Notes: generated from the sequence alone by a model not told the origin. A DNA stretch of 33,107 nucleotides from CAYGVT01 sp964353355 (GCA_964353355.1 CAYGVT010000138.1:1-33107); one strand, 5' to 3'. Counted from the stretch's first letter, positions 16,539 through 24,547 are shown. Translations and numbers: made by a program.

Positions 16539-18749
16539 TTGGCCCGAATCCTCGTCTATGGCACCGTGCAGGGCGTGGGGTTCCGCCCCACCGTCCACAG
16601 GGTCGCGGCGAGGCTGGGCCTGCGGGGGTACGTGAGGAACAACGGGGCGAACGCGGAGATATGCGTCCCCGGCGGCAGGGCGGAGGCGGAGGCGTTCCTC
16701 GACGCCCTGAGGAGGGCGCTGCCCCCGCTCGCCGAGATTGCCTCCTACGAGGTCAAGGACGGCGAGCCCGAGGGGGAGGGCTTCGCCATCGTCCCGAGCT
16801 CCGAGGGCCCGCGCCTGGGCGTCATACCTCCCGACACGGCCGTCTGCGGCGCGTGCCAGCGCGAGTTCCACGACCCCGCGGACCGCCGCCACCACCATCC
16901 GTTCACCAACTGCACCGACTGCGGCGCGCGGTTCACCGTCATCCGCGACCTGCCATACGACCGGCCGCTCACCTCGATGGCCCCGTTCCCGATGTGCGAC
17001 GAGTGCGAGCGCGAGTACAAGGACCCCGCGTCCAGGAGGTTCCACGCGCAGACGGTGAACTGCCCCCGATGCTCGCCGAGGTACACGCTGCTGGACAGGG
17101 GCGGGGCCATCGTAGACGGGCCGCCGTTCGAGGCCTTCGCGCGCCGCGTCTCGGAGGGGGCGCTCGGCGTCATCAAGGGCTGGGGCGGCATGCACATCGT
17201 GTGCCTGCCAGACCGCGTTCCCGAGCTCCGGGTGCGGTTCCCGCGCCCGGCCAAGCCGTTCGCGCTGATGGCGCGCGACCTCGAGGCCGTCAAGGGGCTT
17301 GCGACCATCGGCCCCGGGGAGGAGGCGGTCCTCACCGGCCCCATGCGGCCCATCGTGCTGCTGCGCAAGCGCGCCATCCGCAGGCTCGAGCCCGTCTCGC
17401 CCGGCCTGGGGAACGTGGGGGTGATGCTCCCCTACAGCCCCGCGCACATGCTGCTGTTCTCCCACCTCGACGCGGACGCGCTGGTCTTCACCTCCGCCAA
17501 CCAGCCCGGGGAGCCCATCGCGACCACCCGCGAGCAGGCGCTCGCGCTGGACCTCGACGTCTACCTGCTCCACGACCGCGAGATTGTCCAGCGCGCTGAC
17601 GATTCCGTGGTCAAGGTCCACAGTGGGCGGACGCTCTTCATCAGGCGGTCCCGGGGCGCCGTCCCGACACCGCTGCCCGCTCTCCACGAGCGCAACGTCC
17701 TCGCCGTCGGCGCGCAGCTCAACGTGGTCGCGGCCGTGACCTCGAGCGGCCGCATGTTCCTGTCGCAGTACGTGGGCGACAGCTCCAAGTACCACACTCA
17801 GCTCTTCCTGGAGGAGGGCATCGCGCACCTGCGCCGGATGTTCGGGGTCAATCGCCTCGACGCGGTCGCGTGCGACCTGCACCCCCGCTACTCCACGGTC
17901 CCCCTCGCCCGAAGATGGGCCGAGGAGGAGGGCGTGCCCCTCATGCGGTTCCAGCACCACCACGCCCATGCCGCGTCGCTGCTCCTCGACGCGGGCGTGC
18001 CTGAGGCCGTGGTCATCGCCATCGATGGCCTCGGCTACGGGCCCGACGGCACGATGTGGGGCGGCGAGGTGCTGCGCGCCGACCTCAAGGGCTACGACCG
18101 CCTGGCCCACCTGGAGGAGCTGCCGATGGTGGGGGGCGAGGCCGCCATCGAGGACCCGAGGAGGCTCCTGTGGGCCGCGCACCGGGTGCTCGACAGGAAG
18201 GCCCCACGAGGGTTGGCGACGGCCGAGGAGGCCTCGGTTTGGGCCAAGCTGCTCCCCAGGGCGCCAAGGACCACGGGGCTCGGCCGGTTCCTGGACCTGG
18301 TGTCGGTCCATCTTGGCGTGGCGGGGAGGATGACCTACGACGGCGAGCCGGCGATGCGGCTCGAGCCCCTGCTGGAGGAGGGCCGGGCGAGGCCAGAGTT
18401 GGGCTTCAGGACGGAGAGGACCGCGTCCGGACAGGTGGGCGTCCTGTCGGTCCTCGACACGCTTTTCGATTTGACGCCGAGGTCGAGAAGGGACCGGTGC
18501 GACGCGGCCGCCTCTGCGGTAGGCGCGGTCGTCACAGGGCTCGCCGACGCGGGCGCGGAGGCCGCCGTGGCCAAGGGCCTGCCCCTCGGCGTGACGGGCG
18601 GGGTGGCATACTCGCTGCCCGTCCTGCGGCTCATCGAGGGGCGCGCGGAGGCCGCGGGGGCGCGGCTGCTGATGCATGCCAGGGTGCCGCCCGGGGACGG
18701 GGGCATCTCGGCGGGCCAGGCGGTCCTCGCAGGCCGCGCGCTCGGCTGA
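16539..18749 (+). CDS. hypF: Carbamoyltransferase HypF
   Basis: Transfers the carbamoyl group used to make the cyanide ligands of the [NiFe] site to HypE. The product is 736 residues. An acylphosphatase domain (about 1-88, GTVQGVGFRP with Arg16) comes first. A zinc-finger region follows with four CxxC pairs (Cys103/106, 125/128, 153/156, 175/178). Then come the YrdC-like domain (about 195-380) and the Kae1-like carbamoyltransferase domain (FQHHHAHAASLL and AIDGLGYGPDGTMWGGE). The start appears to be TTG 16539, preceded by CCGGAGG and an eight-C spacer. No ATG exists before a position that would cut into the acylphosphatase domain. Confidence 0.96.
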   Translation: MARILVYGTVQGVGFRPTVHRVAARLGLRGYVRNNGANAEICVPGGRAEAEAFLDALRRALPPLAEIASYEVKDGEPEGEGFAIVPSSEGPRLGVIPPDTAVCGACQREFHDPADRRHHHPFTNCTDCGARFTVIRDLPYDRPLTSMAPFPMCDECEREYKDPASRRFHAQTVNCPRCSPRYTLLDRGGAIVDGPPFEAFARRVSEGALGVIKGWGGMHIVCLPDRVPELRVRFPRPAKPFALMARDLEAVKGLATIGPGEEAVLTGPMRPIVLLRKRAIRRLEPVSPGLGNVGVMLPYSPAHMLLFSHLDADALVFTSANQPGEPIATTREQALALDLDVYLLHDREIVQRADDSVVKVHSGRTLFIRRSRGAVPTPLPALHERNVLAVGAQLNVVAAVTSSGRMFLSQYVGDSSKYHTQLFLEEGIAHLRRMFGVNRLDAVACDLHPRYSTVPLARRWAEEEGVPLMRFQHHHAHAASLLLDAGVPEAVVIAIDGLGYGPDGTMWGGEVLRADLKGYDRLAHLEELPMVGGEAAIEDPRRLLWAAHRVLDRKAPRGLATAEEASVWAKLLPRAPRTTGLGRFLDLVSVHLGVAGRMTYDGEPAMRLEPLLEEGRARPELGFRTERTASGQVGVLSVLDTLFDLTPRSRRDRCDAAASAVGAVVTGLADAGAEAAVAKGLPLGVTGGVAYSLPVLRLIEGRAEAAGARLLMHARVPPGDGGISAGQAVLAGRALG

Positions 18750-18761
18750 CTCGGGGACAAG

Positions 18762-18769
18762 CTTTTTAA
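18762..18769 (+). promoter_or_regulatory. TATA-like box of hypC
   Basis: CTTTTTAA centred about 26 bases before ATG 18793, the leaderless spacing. It separates hypC-hypA-hypD from hypB-hypF as a second transcription unit. Confidence 0.5.
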
Positions 18770-18792
18770 CGGGAGGCCCCTATGGCCGCGCG

Positions 18793-19038
18793 ATGTGCCT
18801 CGCCGTGCCCGCCCTGGTCCTCTCCGTCGACGGCAACCAGGCCGTCGTCGACTTCGGGGGCGCGAGCCGCACGGTCAACATAACCCTGGTGGACGTCAAG
18901 CCCGGCCAGTACATCATCGTCCACGCGGGGTTCGCCATCTCCGTGCTCAACGAGGAGGAGGCACGCGACTCGCTGGAGACCTGGCGCGAGTACCTCCGGT
19001 TCCAGGAAGAGGCCCTGGGGAACAGGGGGGGGGCGTGA
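18793..19038 (+). CDS. hypC: Hydrogenase assembly chaperone HypC
   Basis: Small chaperone that carries the Fe(CN)2CO unit with HypD and delivers it to the large subunit. The product is 81 residues. It begins MCLAVPA with the essential Cys2, followed by the beta-barrel core (VVDFGGASRTVNITLVDVKPGQYIIVHAGFA in parts) and the helical tail with ARDSLETWREYL. The open frame extends upstream to 18676 inside hypF, but Cys2 and the TATA-like box fix ATG 18793. hypA starts 7 bases after the stop. Confidence 0.96.
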   Translation: MCLAVPALVLSVDGNQAVVDFGGASRTVNITLVDVKPGQYIIVHAGFAISVLNEEEARDSLETWREYLRFQEEALGNRGGA

Positions 19039-19045
19039 GGGCCCC

Positions 19046-19501
19046 GTGCACGAGATCTCCGTCATGACCGAGGTCGTCGAGACGGTCAGGCGCATGGCCC
19101 GCGAGAGGGGCGCGGAGCGGGTCCTCAAGGTCAACTTGCAAGTCGGGGAGCTCACGTTCCTCGCCGAGGAGCAGATGCGGTTCGCCTTCGACGTCCTCAA
19201 GGCGGACGGCCACGGTGCCATGGAGGGCGCCGAGGTCGAGATAGAGACCATCCGCGCGCGCGGCACGTGCGCGGCGTGCGGCTACTCCGGCGGGACGAGG
19301 GTGCAGGAGGAGGCGGACCTCCACTTCAAGCTCCCCACCATCGACTGCCCCCGCTGCGGGCAGCGGCTGGAGATAACGGAGGGGCGCGACCTCTACATCC
19401 GCGACATCGTCATGGAGGTCCCGGACGGGGATGAGGCTGGCGATGGGGGTGTCTCCGAGGTGGAGTCCTCGAGGGGCAACGGGGGCGATGGCGATGCCTG
19501 A
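19046..19501 (+). CDS. hypA: Hydrogenase nickel metallochaperone HypA
   Basis: Delivers nickel to the hydrogenase large subunit. The product is 151 residues, starting with GTG at 19046. It begins MHEIS, whose His2 is the nickel ligand, which fixes the start. Zinc ligands are Cys75 and Cys78 (CAAC) and Cys101 and Cys104 (CPRC). The 22 residues between the pairs are longer than in E. coli HypA, which is common in archaea. An acidic Gly/Asp/Glu tail of about 25 residues extends past the usual end. The hypD start codon overlaps its end. Confidence 0.95.
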   Translation: MHEISVMTEVVETVRRMARERGAERVLKVNLQVGELTFLAEEQMRFAFDVLKADGHGAMEGAEVEIETIRARGTCAACGYSGGTRVQEEADLHFKLPTIDCPRCGQRLEITEGRDLYIRDIVMEVPDGDEAGDGGVSEVESSRGNGGDGDA

Positions 19502-20630
19502 GCGGGCGCCCAAGGGGGAGCTGTTCAGGTACCGCGACAGGACTACGGCGGACGCCATCGTCAAGCGGCTCAAGCATCTGGGCTTGGACGGCCGCTACAT
19601 GCACGTGTGCGGCACCCACCAGGACACGCTCGTGCGGTTCGGCCTCGAGCCGCTGCTCGCGAGCGCCAAGGTGGAGATCAGGCAGGGCCCGGGCTGCCCG
19701 GTGTGCGTGACATCCCCCAACGAGCTCGAGCAGGTGTTCGCGCTCGCGCGCGCTGGCGTGACCGTGGCCGTGTTCGGGGACTTCATGCGCCTGCCGGGCC
19801 CCTCGGGCACGCTCTTCGACCTGCGCTCGAGGGGCGAGGCCGACGTGCAGATCGTGTACTCGGTCGAGGACGCGCTGGCCTACGCGCGCGGTCACCCGGA
19901 CAAGGAGGTCGTCTACATCGGCATCGGGTTCGAGACGACCGCGCCCTCGACCGCGGTGGCCGTGCTCGACGCGGCGCACGAGGGCATCCGCAACTTCTCG
20001 GTGCTGTCCATGCACCGCCTGCTGCCGCCCGCGCTGCGCGCGGTGCTCTCGCTCGGCGAGGTGAGGCTCGACGGGCTCATCGAACCAGGTCATGTGTCGA
20101 CCATCATCGGGACCCGTCCCTACGGGCCCATCGGCGAGGAGTTCAAGGTGCCCCAGGTCGTCGCGGGCTTCGAGCCCCTCGACCTGCTGATGGGCGTGCT
20201 CATGCTCACGCAGCAGCGCGCGGACGGCCGGTGCGAGGTCGAGAACGAGTACGGCCGCGTCGTGCGCGAGGAGGGGAACACGAAGGCCCTCGAGGCCATG
20301 GCACAGGCCTTCACCCCAAGGAGCGAGCGGTGGCGCGGCTTCGGCCTCATACCGGACTCGGCGCTGGGGCTCTCGGACGCCTACGAGGCGCTCGACGCGT
20401 CCAAGCGGCACGAGGACGTCCTCGAGGGCATCTGGGACACCGACTTCAAGGAGCCCAAGGGGTGCCGGTGCGGCGAGGTGCTGCGTGGCGTGCTGGAGCC
20501 GGACGGGTGCCCCCTGTTCGGGACCCGTTGCACTCCCATGACGCCGGTGGGACCGTGCATGGTCTCACGCGAGGGTGGATGCACCATCGCGCACAAGTAC
20601 GCGAAGCGACGGTCGGCTGGACAGCAGTAG
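19494..20630 (+). CDS. hypD: Hydrogenase iron-cofactor assembly protein HypD
   Basis: Iron-sulfur scaffold on which the Fe(CN)2CO unit is built with HypC and HypE. The product is 378 residues. Cys39 (HVCGTH) and Cys68 and Cys71 (GPGCPVC) are the expected functional cysteines. GFETTAPSTA is present. The C-terminal [4Fe-4S] region is cysteine-rich (CRCGEVL, GCPLFGTRCTP, GPCMVS, GCTIAHKY). Start: ATG 19494 with GGGGG about 8 bases upstream overlaps the hypA stop by 8 bases; ATG 19488 is an alternative. The end lies 17 bases from the convergent membrane-protein gene. Confidence 0.96.
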   Translation: MPERAPKGELFRYRDRTTADAIVKRLKHLGLDGRYMHVCGTHQDTLVRFGLEPLLASAKVEIRQGPGCPVCVTSPNELEQVFALARAGVTVAVFGDFMRLPGPSGTLFDLRSRGEADVQIVYSVEDALAYARGHPDKEVVYIGIGFETTAPSTAVAVLDAAHEGIRNFSVLSMHRLLPPALRAVLSLGEVRLDGLIEPGHVSTIIGTRPYGPIGEEFKVPQVVAGFEPLDLLMGVLMLTQQRADGRCEVENEYGRVVREEGNTKALEAMAQAFTPRSERWRGFGLIPDSALGLSDAYEALDASKRHEDVLEGIWDTDFKEPKGCRCGEVLRGVLEPDGCPLFGTRCTPMTPVGPCMVSREGGCTIAHKYAKRRSAGQQ

Positions 20631-20647
20631 GAAGGACGTGCACGGGG

Positions 20648-21160
20648 CTAGGTACTTCTCGTCAGGGGTTCTGCCGGAGACTCCTTGAGATTCTTCTGGA
20701 TCTCCCTAATCACGATGTCTGGACCGCTCATCTGCACGACGCCTTCCCTGTACCTCACCACCAAATCGAGTGAGAGCGGGAGGAGCCTGAGCCAGGTCGT
20801 ACCCTCGCCCTCCGTGTAGGCATATACCTTCACCCAACCCTCCGGTGCTATCGAATGGTACCCCCCCTTCCGCAGGACCTCATCCAGCTGGTTCTGGAAG
20901 TGCATCGGGTCCTCGAACCTATGCTCCATCGTCGTCTGCCTGCACGGCACGGTCAGAAGAATGCCCAGTGGCACGCCGAATATTAGGCCTATGGAGAACC
21001 CGAACCCGAGCAATGCGATCAGACCCTGGTAAGGCTCTCCTTCTATTGTCGATCTGAGATGCTCCCCAGGCGCCACGACCGCTGCGATGCAAAATGTCAT
21101 GAACGATGTGATGCTGATGAACGTCAGGAGGGTCTTGGACGAGCCCATGGTCGGTCCCAT
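20648..21160 (-). CDS. Small membrane protein of unknown function
   Basis: I do not recognise this 170-residue protein. It has two hydrophobic segments, TLLTFISITSFMTFCIAAVV (about residues 10-29) and GLIALLGFGFSIGLIFGVPLGILL (about 45-68). A soluble C-terminal domain of about 100 residues follows (HFQNQLDEVLRKGGYHS ... GEGTTWLRLLPLSLDLVVRYREG). The start ATG 21160 is chosen because a TATA-like box at 21181-21188 lies about 25 bases upstream; ATG 21148 is the alternative. The base composition is unlike its neighbours: sampled 60-base lines are 52-57% G+C, against 65-72% in hypD. That suggests later acquisition. It sits between hypD and hypE, but a link to hydrogenase maturation is not shown. 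Confidence 0.78.
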   Translation of the reverse strand: MGPTMGSSKTLLTFISITSFMTFCIAAVVAPGEHLRSTIEGEPYQGLIALLGFGFSIGLIFGVPLGILLTVPCRQTTMEHRFEDPMHFQNQLDEVLRKGGYHSIAPEGWVKVYAYTEGEGTTWLRLLPLSLDLVVRYREGVVQMSGPDIVIREIQKNLKESPAEPLTRST

Positions 21161-21180
21161 CCGATGATTGACCGAGCATG

Positions 21181-21188
21181 TATTTAAG
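21181..21188 (-). promoter_or_regulatory. TATA-like box of the small membrane protein gene
   Basis: TATTTAAG, read CTTAAATA on the minus strand, centred about 25 bases ahead of ATG 21160. Confidence 0.5.
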
Positions 21189-21205
21189 GTGCATGCGGCC
21201 GAGGT

Positions 21206-21226
21206 CACCGTCATACCATGACGGTG
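21206..21226 (-). terminator. Perfect hairpin just past hypE
   Basis: CACCGTCAT (21206-21214), three bases, then ATGACGGTG (21218-21226) form a perfect 9-bp stem. It starts 5 bases past the hypE stop codon and lies about 18 bases ahead of the TATA box of the next minus-strand gene. It could end hypE transcription or be a dyad operator of the membrane protein gene. Confidence 0.5.
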
Positions 21227-21230
21227 TGGC

Positions 21231-22292
21231 TCAGCATATCCTCGGCACGGGGTCCGCGACCGGCGGCTCCACGACGCGACGACCGCCCACGGTCGTCTCC
21301 AGCACGACGCCCTGGATCTCCTTGTCGGCGATGCCGATGACGGCGGCCATGTCGCCACCGGGGAGCGCGCGCATGGCCTCCACGATTGTCGCGGCCTTCT
21401 CGGGCGCGACCGCCATGATGACCTTGCCCTCGTTGCCTATCTCGTAAGGGTCGATGCCCAGCAGCTCGCAGCCGTGCAGGACCGCGGGCCTGAGCGGGAT
21501 GTCTTCCTCCCGCACGACGATGCCCACGTGGCTCTTCTCGACCCACTCGTTGAGCGCATTGGCGAGGCCCCCTCGGGTCGGGTCCTTCGCGGCGATGACC
21601 CCGCCCACGCCCAGCGCGGCCATGACCAGGCCGTTGACGGGCATCACGTCCGAGACGACCTCGGTCCTGAAGCCGTAGCCCTCGCGCTGCGCGAGCACGG
21701 CCAGCCCGTGGTCGCCCACCGTGCCCGAGATGACGATGGCGGCCCCGTGCGCGACCTGGCTGTCCAGGAGCCACCTCTGGGGAGCGCCGGTGAAGCCCTC
21801 CGCGATGCGGTTGTTGCGCTCGAGGGCGTGGTGCATGAGCCCGATGCCGGCCGTGCACACGAACATGCCGTCGGCCGCGCCGCGCTCGACGACCTTGGTG
21901 TCGCCGGTGACGATGGGCACGCCCGCCTGCCTGGCGGTGTCGTCCGCGCTCCTTGTGATGCGCACGAGGTCCTCCACGGGGAAGCCCTCCTCGATGACGT
22001 AGGCCATCGAGAGCGCCACGGGCCTCGCACCCAGCACGGCCACGTCGTTGACGGTGCCGGACACGGAGAGCACCCCGATGTCGCCACCGGGGAAGAACAG
22101 GGGCTTCACGGTGTGCATGTCCGTCGTGAAGGCGACGTCGCCCACCACGGCCCCGTCGTCTAGCGCGTCCAGCGGTACCTCGCCCGCGTGGCGGGAGTAC
22201 TGCAGGTTCTTGAGCAGCACCTCCCCGATGAGGCGGTGCATCGCCTCGCCCCCGGCGCCGTCGGCCATCTTGATGCGGGGCTTCTGCTTCAC
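21231..22292 (-). CDS. hypE: Carbamoyl dehydratase HypE
   Basis: Converts the carbamoyl group received from HypF into a thiocyanate on its C-terminal cysteine, for the cyanide ligands. The product is 353 residues and ends PRIC with the required terminal Cys353. The AIR-synthase-like fold shows in DGAGGEAMH near the N-terminus, GDVAFTTDMHTVKPLFFPGGDIG, SGTVNDVAVLGARP, VTGDTKVV and AKDPTRGGLA. The start is a GTG at 22292, 27 bases from a TATA-like box. Unlike the other hyp genes it is on the minus strand, so it is transcribed separately. Confidence 0.96.
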   Translation of the reverse strand: MKQKPRIKMADGAGGEAMHRLIGEVLLKNLQYSRHAGEVPLDALDDGAVVGDVAFTTDMHTVKPLFFPGGDIGVLSVSGTVNDVAVLGARPVALSMAYVIEEGFPVEDLVRITRSADDTARQAGVPIVTGDTKVVERGAADGMFVCTAGIGLMHHALERNNRIAEGFTGAPQRWLLDSQVAHGAAIVISGTVGDHGLAVLAQREGYGFRTEVVSDVMPVNGLVMAALGVGGVIAAKDPTRGGLANALNEWVEKSHVGIVVREEDIPLRPAVLHGCELLGIDPYEIGNEGKVIMAVAPEKAATIVEAMRALPGGDMAAVIGIADKEIQGVVLETTVGGRRVVEPPVADPVPRIC

Positions 22293-22314
22293 GGGCCCTG
22301 GGAGAGGGTAAGGG

Positions 22315-22324
22315 CCTAAAAAGG
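22315..22324 (-). promoter_or_regulatory. TATA-like box of hypE
   Basis: CCTAAAAAGG (minus strand CCTTTTTAGG), itself a near-palindrome, centred 27 bases before GTG 22292. It is similar to the hypC box CTTTTTAA. Confidence 0.5.
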
Positions 22325-22465
22325 CTTGTGGCGGACCCGGTCACCGCCGGGGGCTGGATTGCCATTGGTCGGGTCCGGTCGCCGCCACCACGGCCCCTCC
22401 CGCCCACATGATGGCATGTCGTGCGAGATAGTGGCACCCGCCAACTGTGGTGTGACCCGCACATC

Positions 22466-22945
22466 CTAGGTTGTTGGGACACCCCAGCCCTTGAGGACGC
22501 CGATGGCCACCTCGACCGCCTTGGGCACCGCGGCCGCCACCTCCGGGGTGAGGCCCTGCTCGAACCTGTCGATGGAACCGACCTCGATGGCGACGGTAAC
22601 GACCTCCTTCGGCATCTGGCCCGGGTAGAACCGCTCGCCAAGCTCGATGACCCTCGAGATTCCGCCGGGGTCCGAGGCCGCGTGCAGCGTCTCCTCCATC
22701 GTCTCCGGCGTGTGCGTGTGGACCTCCCCGGGCGACCTGCCAGGTGTCTGGTCGGCGTCGATGATGAGCACCCTCTCGAAGCCCGACATCAGGCTGATGA
22801 GGGCGATGCCCCCCGATATCGAGCCCGCGAGCTCGACGTCGTAGCCCGCCCTCACGTGCCCCCGGAGCTCCTCGAGTACGGCCTGGGCCACACCCTCGTC
22901 GCCCCTCAGGCTGTTCCCGAGCGCGAGCACCAGCACCTTCGACAC
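22466..22945 (-). CDS. Hydrogenase maturation protease (HycI/M52 family), copy A
   Basis: Endopeptidase that removes the C-terminal extension of a nickel-loaded hydrogenase large subunit. The product is 159 residues from GTG 22945, which has GGGAG 8 bases upstream. Family signatures are ALGNSLRGDEG with the nickel-sensing acidic residue Glu17, LIIDAD in the middle, and HTHTPETMEETLHAAS supplying the His. It lies downstream of copy B across a G-rich repeat. Both copies follow the mvh-hdr operon on the same strand, so MvhA is the likely substrate. Confidence 0.92.
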   Translation of the reverse strand: MSKVLVLALGNSLRGDEGVAQAVLEELRGHVRAGYDVELAGSISGGIALISLMSGFERVLIIDADQTPGRSPGEVHTHTPETMEETLHAASDPGGISRVIELGERFYPGQMPKEVVTVAIEVGSIDRFEQGLTPEVAAAVPKAVEVAIGVLKGWGVPTT

Positions 22946-23010
22946 TGCCCCACTCCCGCCACCCCCATCTGCGCGTTCGCACAAGGACTTGTCGGTATTG
23001 GGGATGGGCT

Positions 23011-23087
23011 GGGGCTGGGGCTGGGGCTGGGGGCTGGGGGCTGGGGGCTGGGGCTGGGGCTGGGGCTGGGGGCTGGGGCTGGGGGCT
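23011..23087 (+). repeat. GGGGCT/GGGGGCT short tandem repeat
   Basis: Twelve uninterrupted units of four or five G followed by CT. Unit lengths are 6,6,6,7,7,7,6,6,6,7,6,7. More degenerate copies extend on both sides (about 23006-23125). The plus strand has many consecutive G4-G5 runs with 2-base loops, an ideal G-quadruplex pattern; the minus-strand transcript would be C-rich. The repeat fills the gap between the two maturation protease genes and is in no gene. Confidence 0.9.
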
Positions 23088-23140
23088 GGGGCGGAGGCTG
23101 GAACTGGGGCTGGGAGCGGGGGGCGGGGTCCAGGGACGGC

Positions 23141-23626
23141 CTATCCCACCTGCACGCCCCATCCCCTCAGCACGCGGGCGGCCGCCTCCGTGGCCGCGGG
23201 CACCGCGGCCTCGACCGCGCCGGTCATCTCCTCGGTGAACTCGTCGACCCTCTCGACCTCGATGCCCACGATGGAGACCTCCCCGGGCATCTCGGCGGGG
23301 TGGAACTGCCTGCCCATCGCCATGGCGGTCGGGAAGTTCGTGGAGTGCGGCGAGGAGGCATGAAGCGTCTCGCTGAAGTCGTGCTCCGTGAAGGTCCGCA
23401 CCTGGCCCGGGATGGCCCCCGGGGTCTTGACGGCGTCGATGATGAGCACGCGGTCGAAGCCCACGATGTGCGTCAGCAGCTCGATGCCGCCCGTCATCGC
23501 CTCGTCGAGGACCAGGTCGGGGCCCTCGCTCAGGCGACCGCGGAGGCGCTCCAGGACATGGAACGACACGCCGTCGTCCCCCAGGATGGGGTTGCCGAGG
23601 GCAAGCACGAGCACGCGCACGGTCAC
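23141..23626 (-). CDS. Hydrogenase maturation protease (HycI/M52 family), copy B
   Basis: Paralogue of copy A, 161 residues. ALGNPILGDDG carries the nickel-binding Asp, LIIDAV the middle acidic residue, and TEHDFSETLHASSPHS the His region. The C-terminal VLRGWGVQVG resembles VLKGWGVPTT of copy A. The start is GTG 23626 with GAGGAGGGG immediately upstream (about 4 bases); GTG 23620 is an alternative with better spacing. It follows hdrB by 63 bases on the same strand and may belong to the same transcript. Confidence 0.92.
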   Translation of the reverse strand: MTVRVLVLALGNPILGDDGVSFHVLERLRGRLSEGPDLVLDEAMTGGIELLTHIVGFDRVLIIDAVKTPGAIPGQVRTFTEHDFSETLHASSPHSTNFPTAMAMGRQFHPAEMPGEVSIVGIEVERVDEFTEEMTGAVEAAVPAATEAAARVLRGWGVQVG

Positions 23627-23689
23627 TCCCCTCCTCCCTGCCCCCCGCCCCCCACCGCCGGCGCTCCCATTCCGCTGCGTCCGGCCTCG

Positions 23690-24547
23690 CTAGAGGCCCA
23701 GCTTCACGGGCACCGTGTGGGCCTCGAAGCCGAGGAGCTTGGGGTCGATTTTCATGGCCAGCCCGTAGAGCTGCGCGAGGTGGAGCACGGGTATGTCGTA
23801 GCCTTCGCCAAGCTCCTTCTGGCTCGTATCGTACTGCAGGTGGCAGAAGGGGCACACGTCCACGATGGCCTTAGCGCCCGAGGATTTGATGACCTCGAGC
23901 TTCGCCTTGGTCATCGCCAAGGCGGTCTCGGGGTGCCGGGCGCGCACCCCGCCGCCGGCGCCGCAGCACATCTCCTTGTCCTTGTAGTGCACGCTCCTCG
24001 CGCCCGTGAGCTCGACCAGCCTGTCGACCATCGTCGGGCGCTCAGGGTCGTCGAGCTGCTTTATCTTCGAGGGCTTCAGGAAGTGGCAGCCGTAGTGGAC
24101 CGCGACGGGGATGTTGAGCTTCCTCTTGAAGCTCCTGCTGATGGCCCCGTCGCCGATGTCCTTGGCCAGGAACTCGGCGAAGTGCCGCACCTCCACGCCG
24201 TGGGGCGTGTAGGCGAGCCCGATCTTGCCGAGGATCTCGTTGACATGGCGCAGCTGCTCGGGGTGCTCCTCGAGGATGTACGCGGCCTCGAACAGCGAGC
24301 CGAAGCAGCCGTTGCAGACCGTGAGGATGTCGAGCCCCTGCCGCTCCGCGAGCGCGAGGTTGCGGGCCGCGACGGCGAGCCAGCTGGAATAGTCGAAGGA
24401 CTTCGTGACGCCGGGGGCGGGACAGCACGAGGCGCCCTCCAGCTCCTTAACGTCCACCTCGAGCCTCTCGAGCACGGCACGGGTGGCCGACTCGATGCCG
24501 GGGTACCTGAGCGGAGCGATGCAGCCCACGAAGAAGGCGATCTCCAT
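23690..24547 (-). CDS. hdrB: Heterodisulfide reductase subunit B (CCG domains)
   Basis: Catalytic subunit that reduces a disulfide at noncubane [4Fe-4S] clusters in Hdr complexes. The product is 285 residues with two CCG motifs. In the first, GCIAPLRYPG leads to SCCPAPG and then VCNGCFG. In the second, GCHFLKPSK leads to MCCGAGGG and then VCPFCHLQ. All expected cysteines are present. The start ATG 24547 directly abuts the hdrC stop, with GAGGGGGG as ribosome site inside hdrC. In a non-methanogen the natural disulfide may not be CoM-S-S-CoB; the substrate is not evident here. Confidence 0.96.
   Translation of the reverse strand: MEIAFFVGCIAPLRYPGIESATRAVLERLEVDVKELEGASCCPAPGVTKSFDYSSWLAVAARNLALAERQGLDILTVCNGCFGSLFEAAYILEEHPEQLRHVNEILGKIGLAYTPHGVEVRHFAEFLAKDIGDGAISRSFKRKLNIPVAVHYGCHFLKPSKIKQLDDPERPTMVDRLVELTGARSVHYKDKEMCCGAGGGVRARHPETALAMTKAKLEVIKSSGAKAIVDVCPFCHLQYDTSQKELGEGYDIPVLHLAQLYGLAMKIDPKLLGFEAHTVPVKLGL

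Noticed and set aside
15900..18677. 925-codon minus-strand frame opposite hypB and hypF
   Set aside because: Same reason: composition artefact opposite two complete, motif-rich genes.
23011..23087. Repeat array considered as a CRISPR
   Set aside because: Units are 6-7 bases with no spacers; it is a simple tandem repeat.
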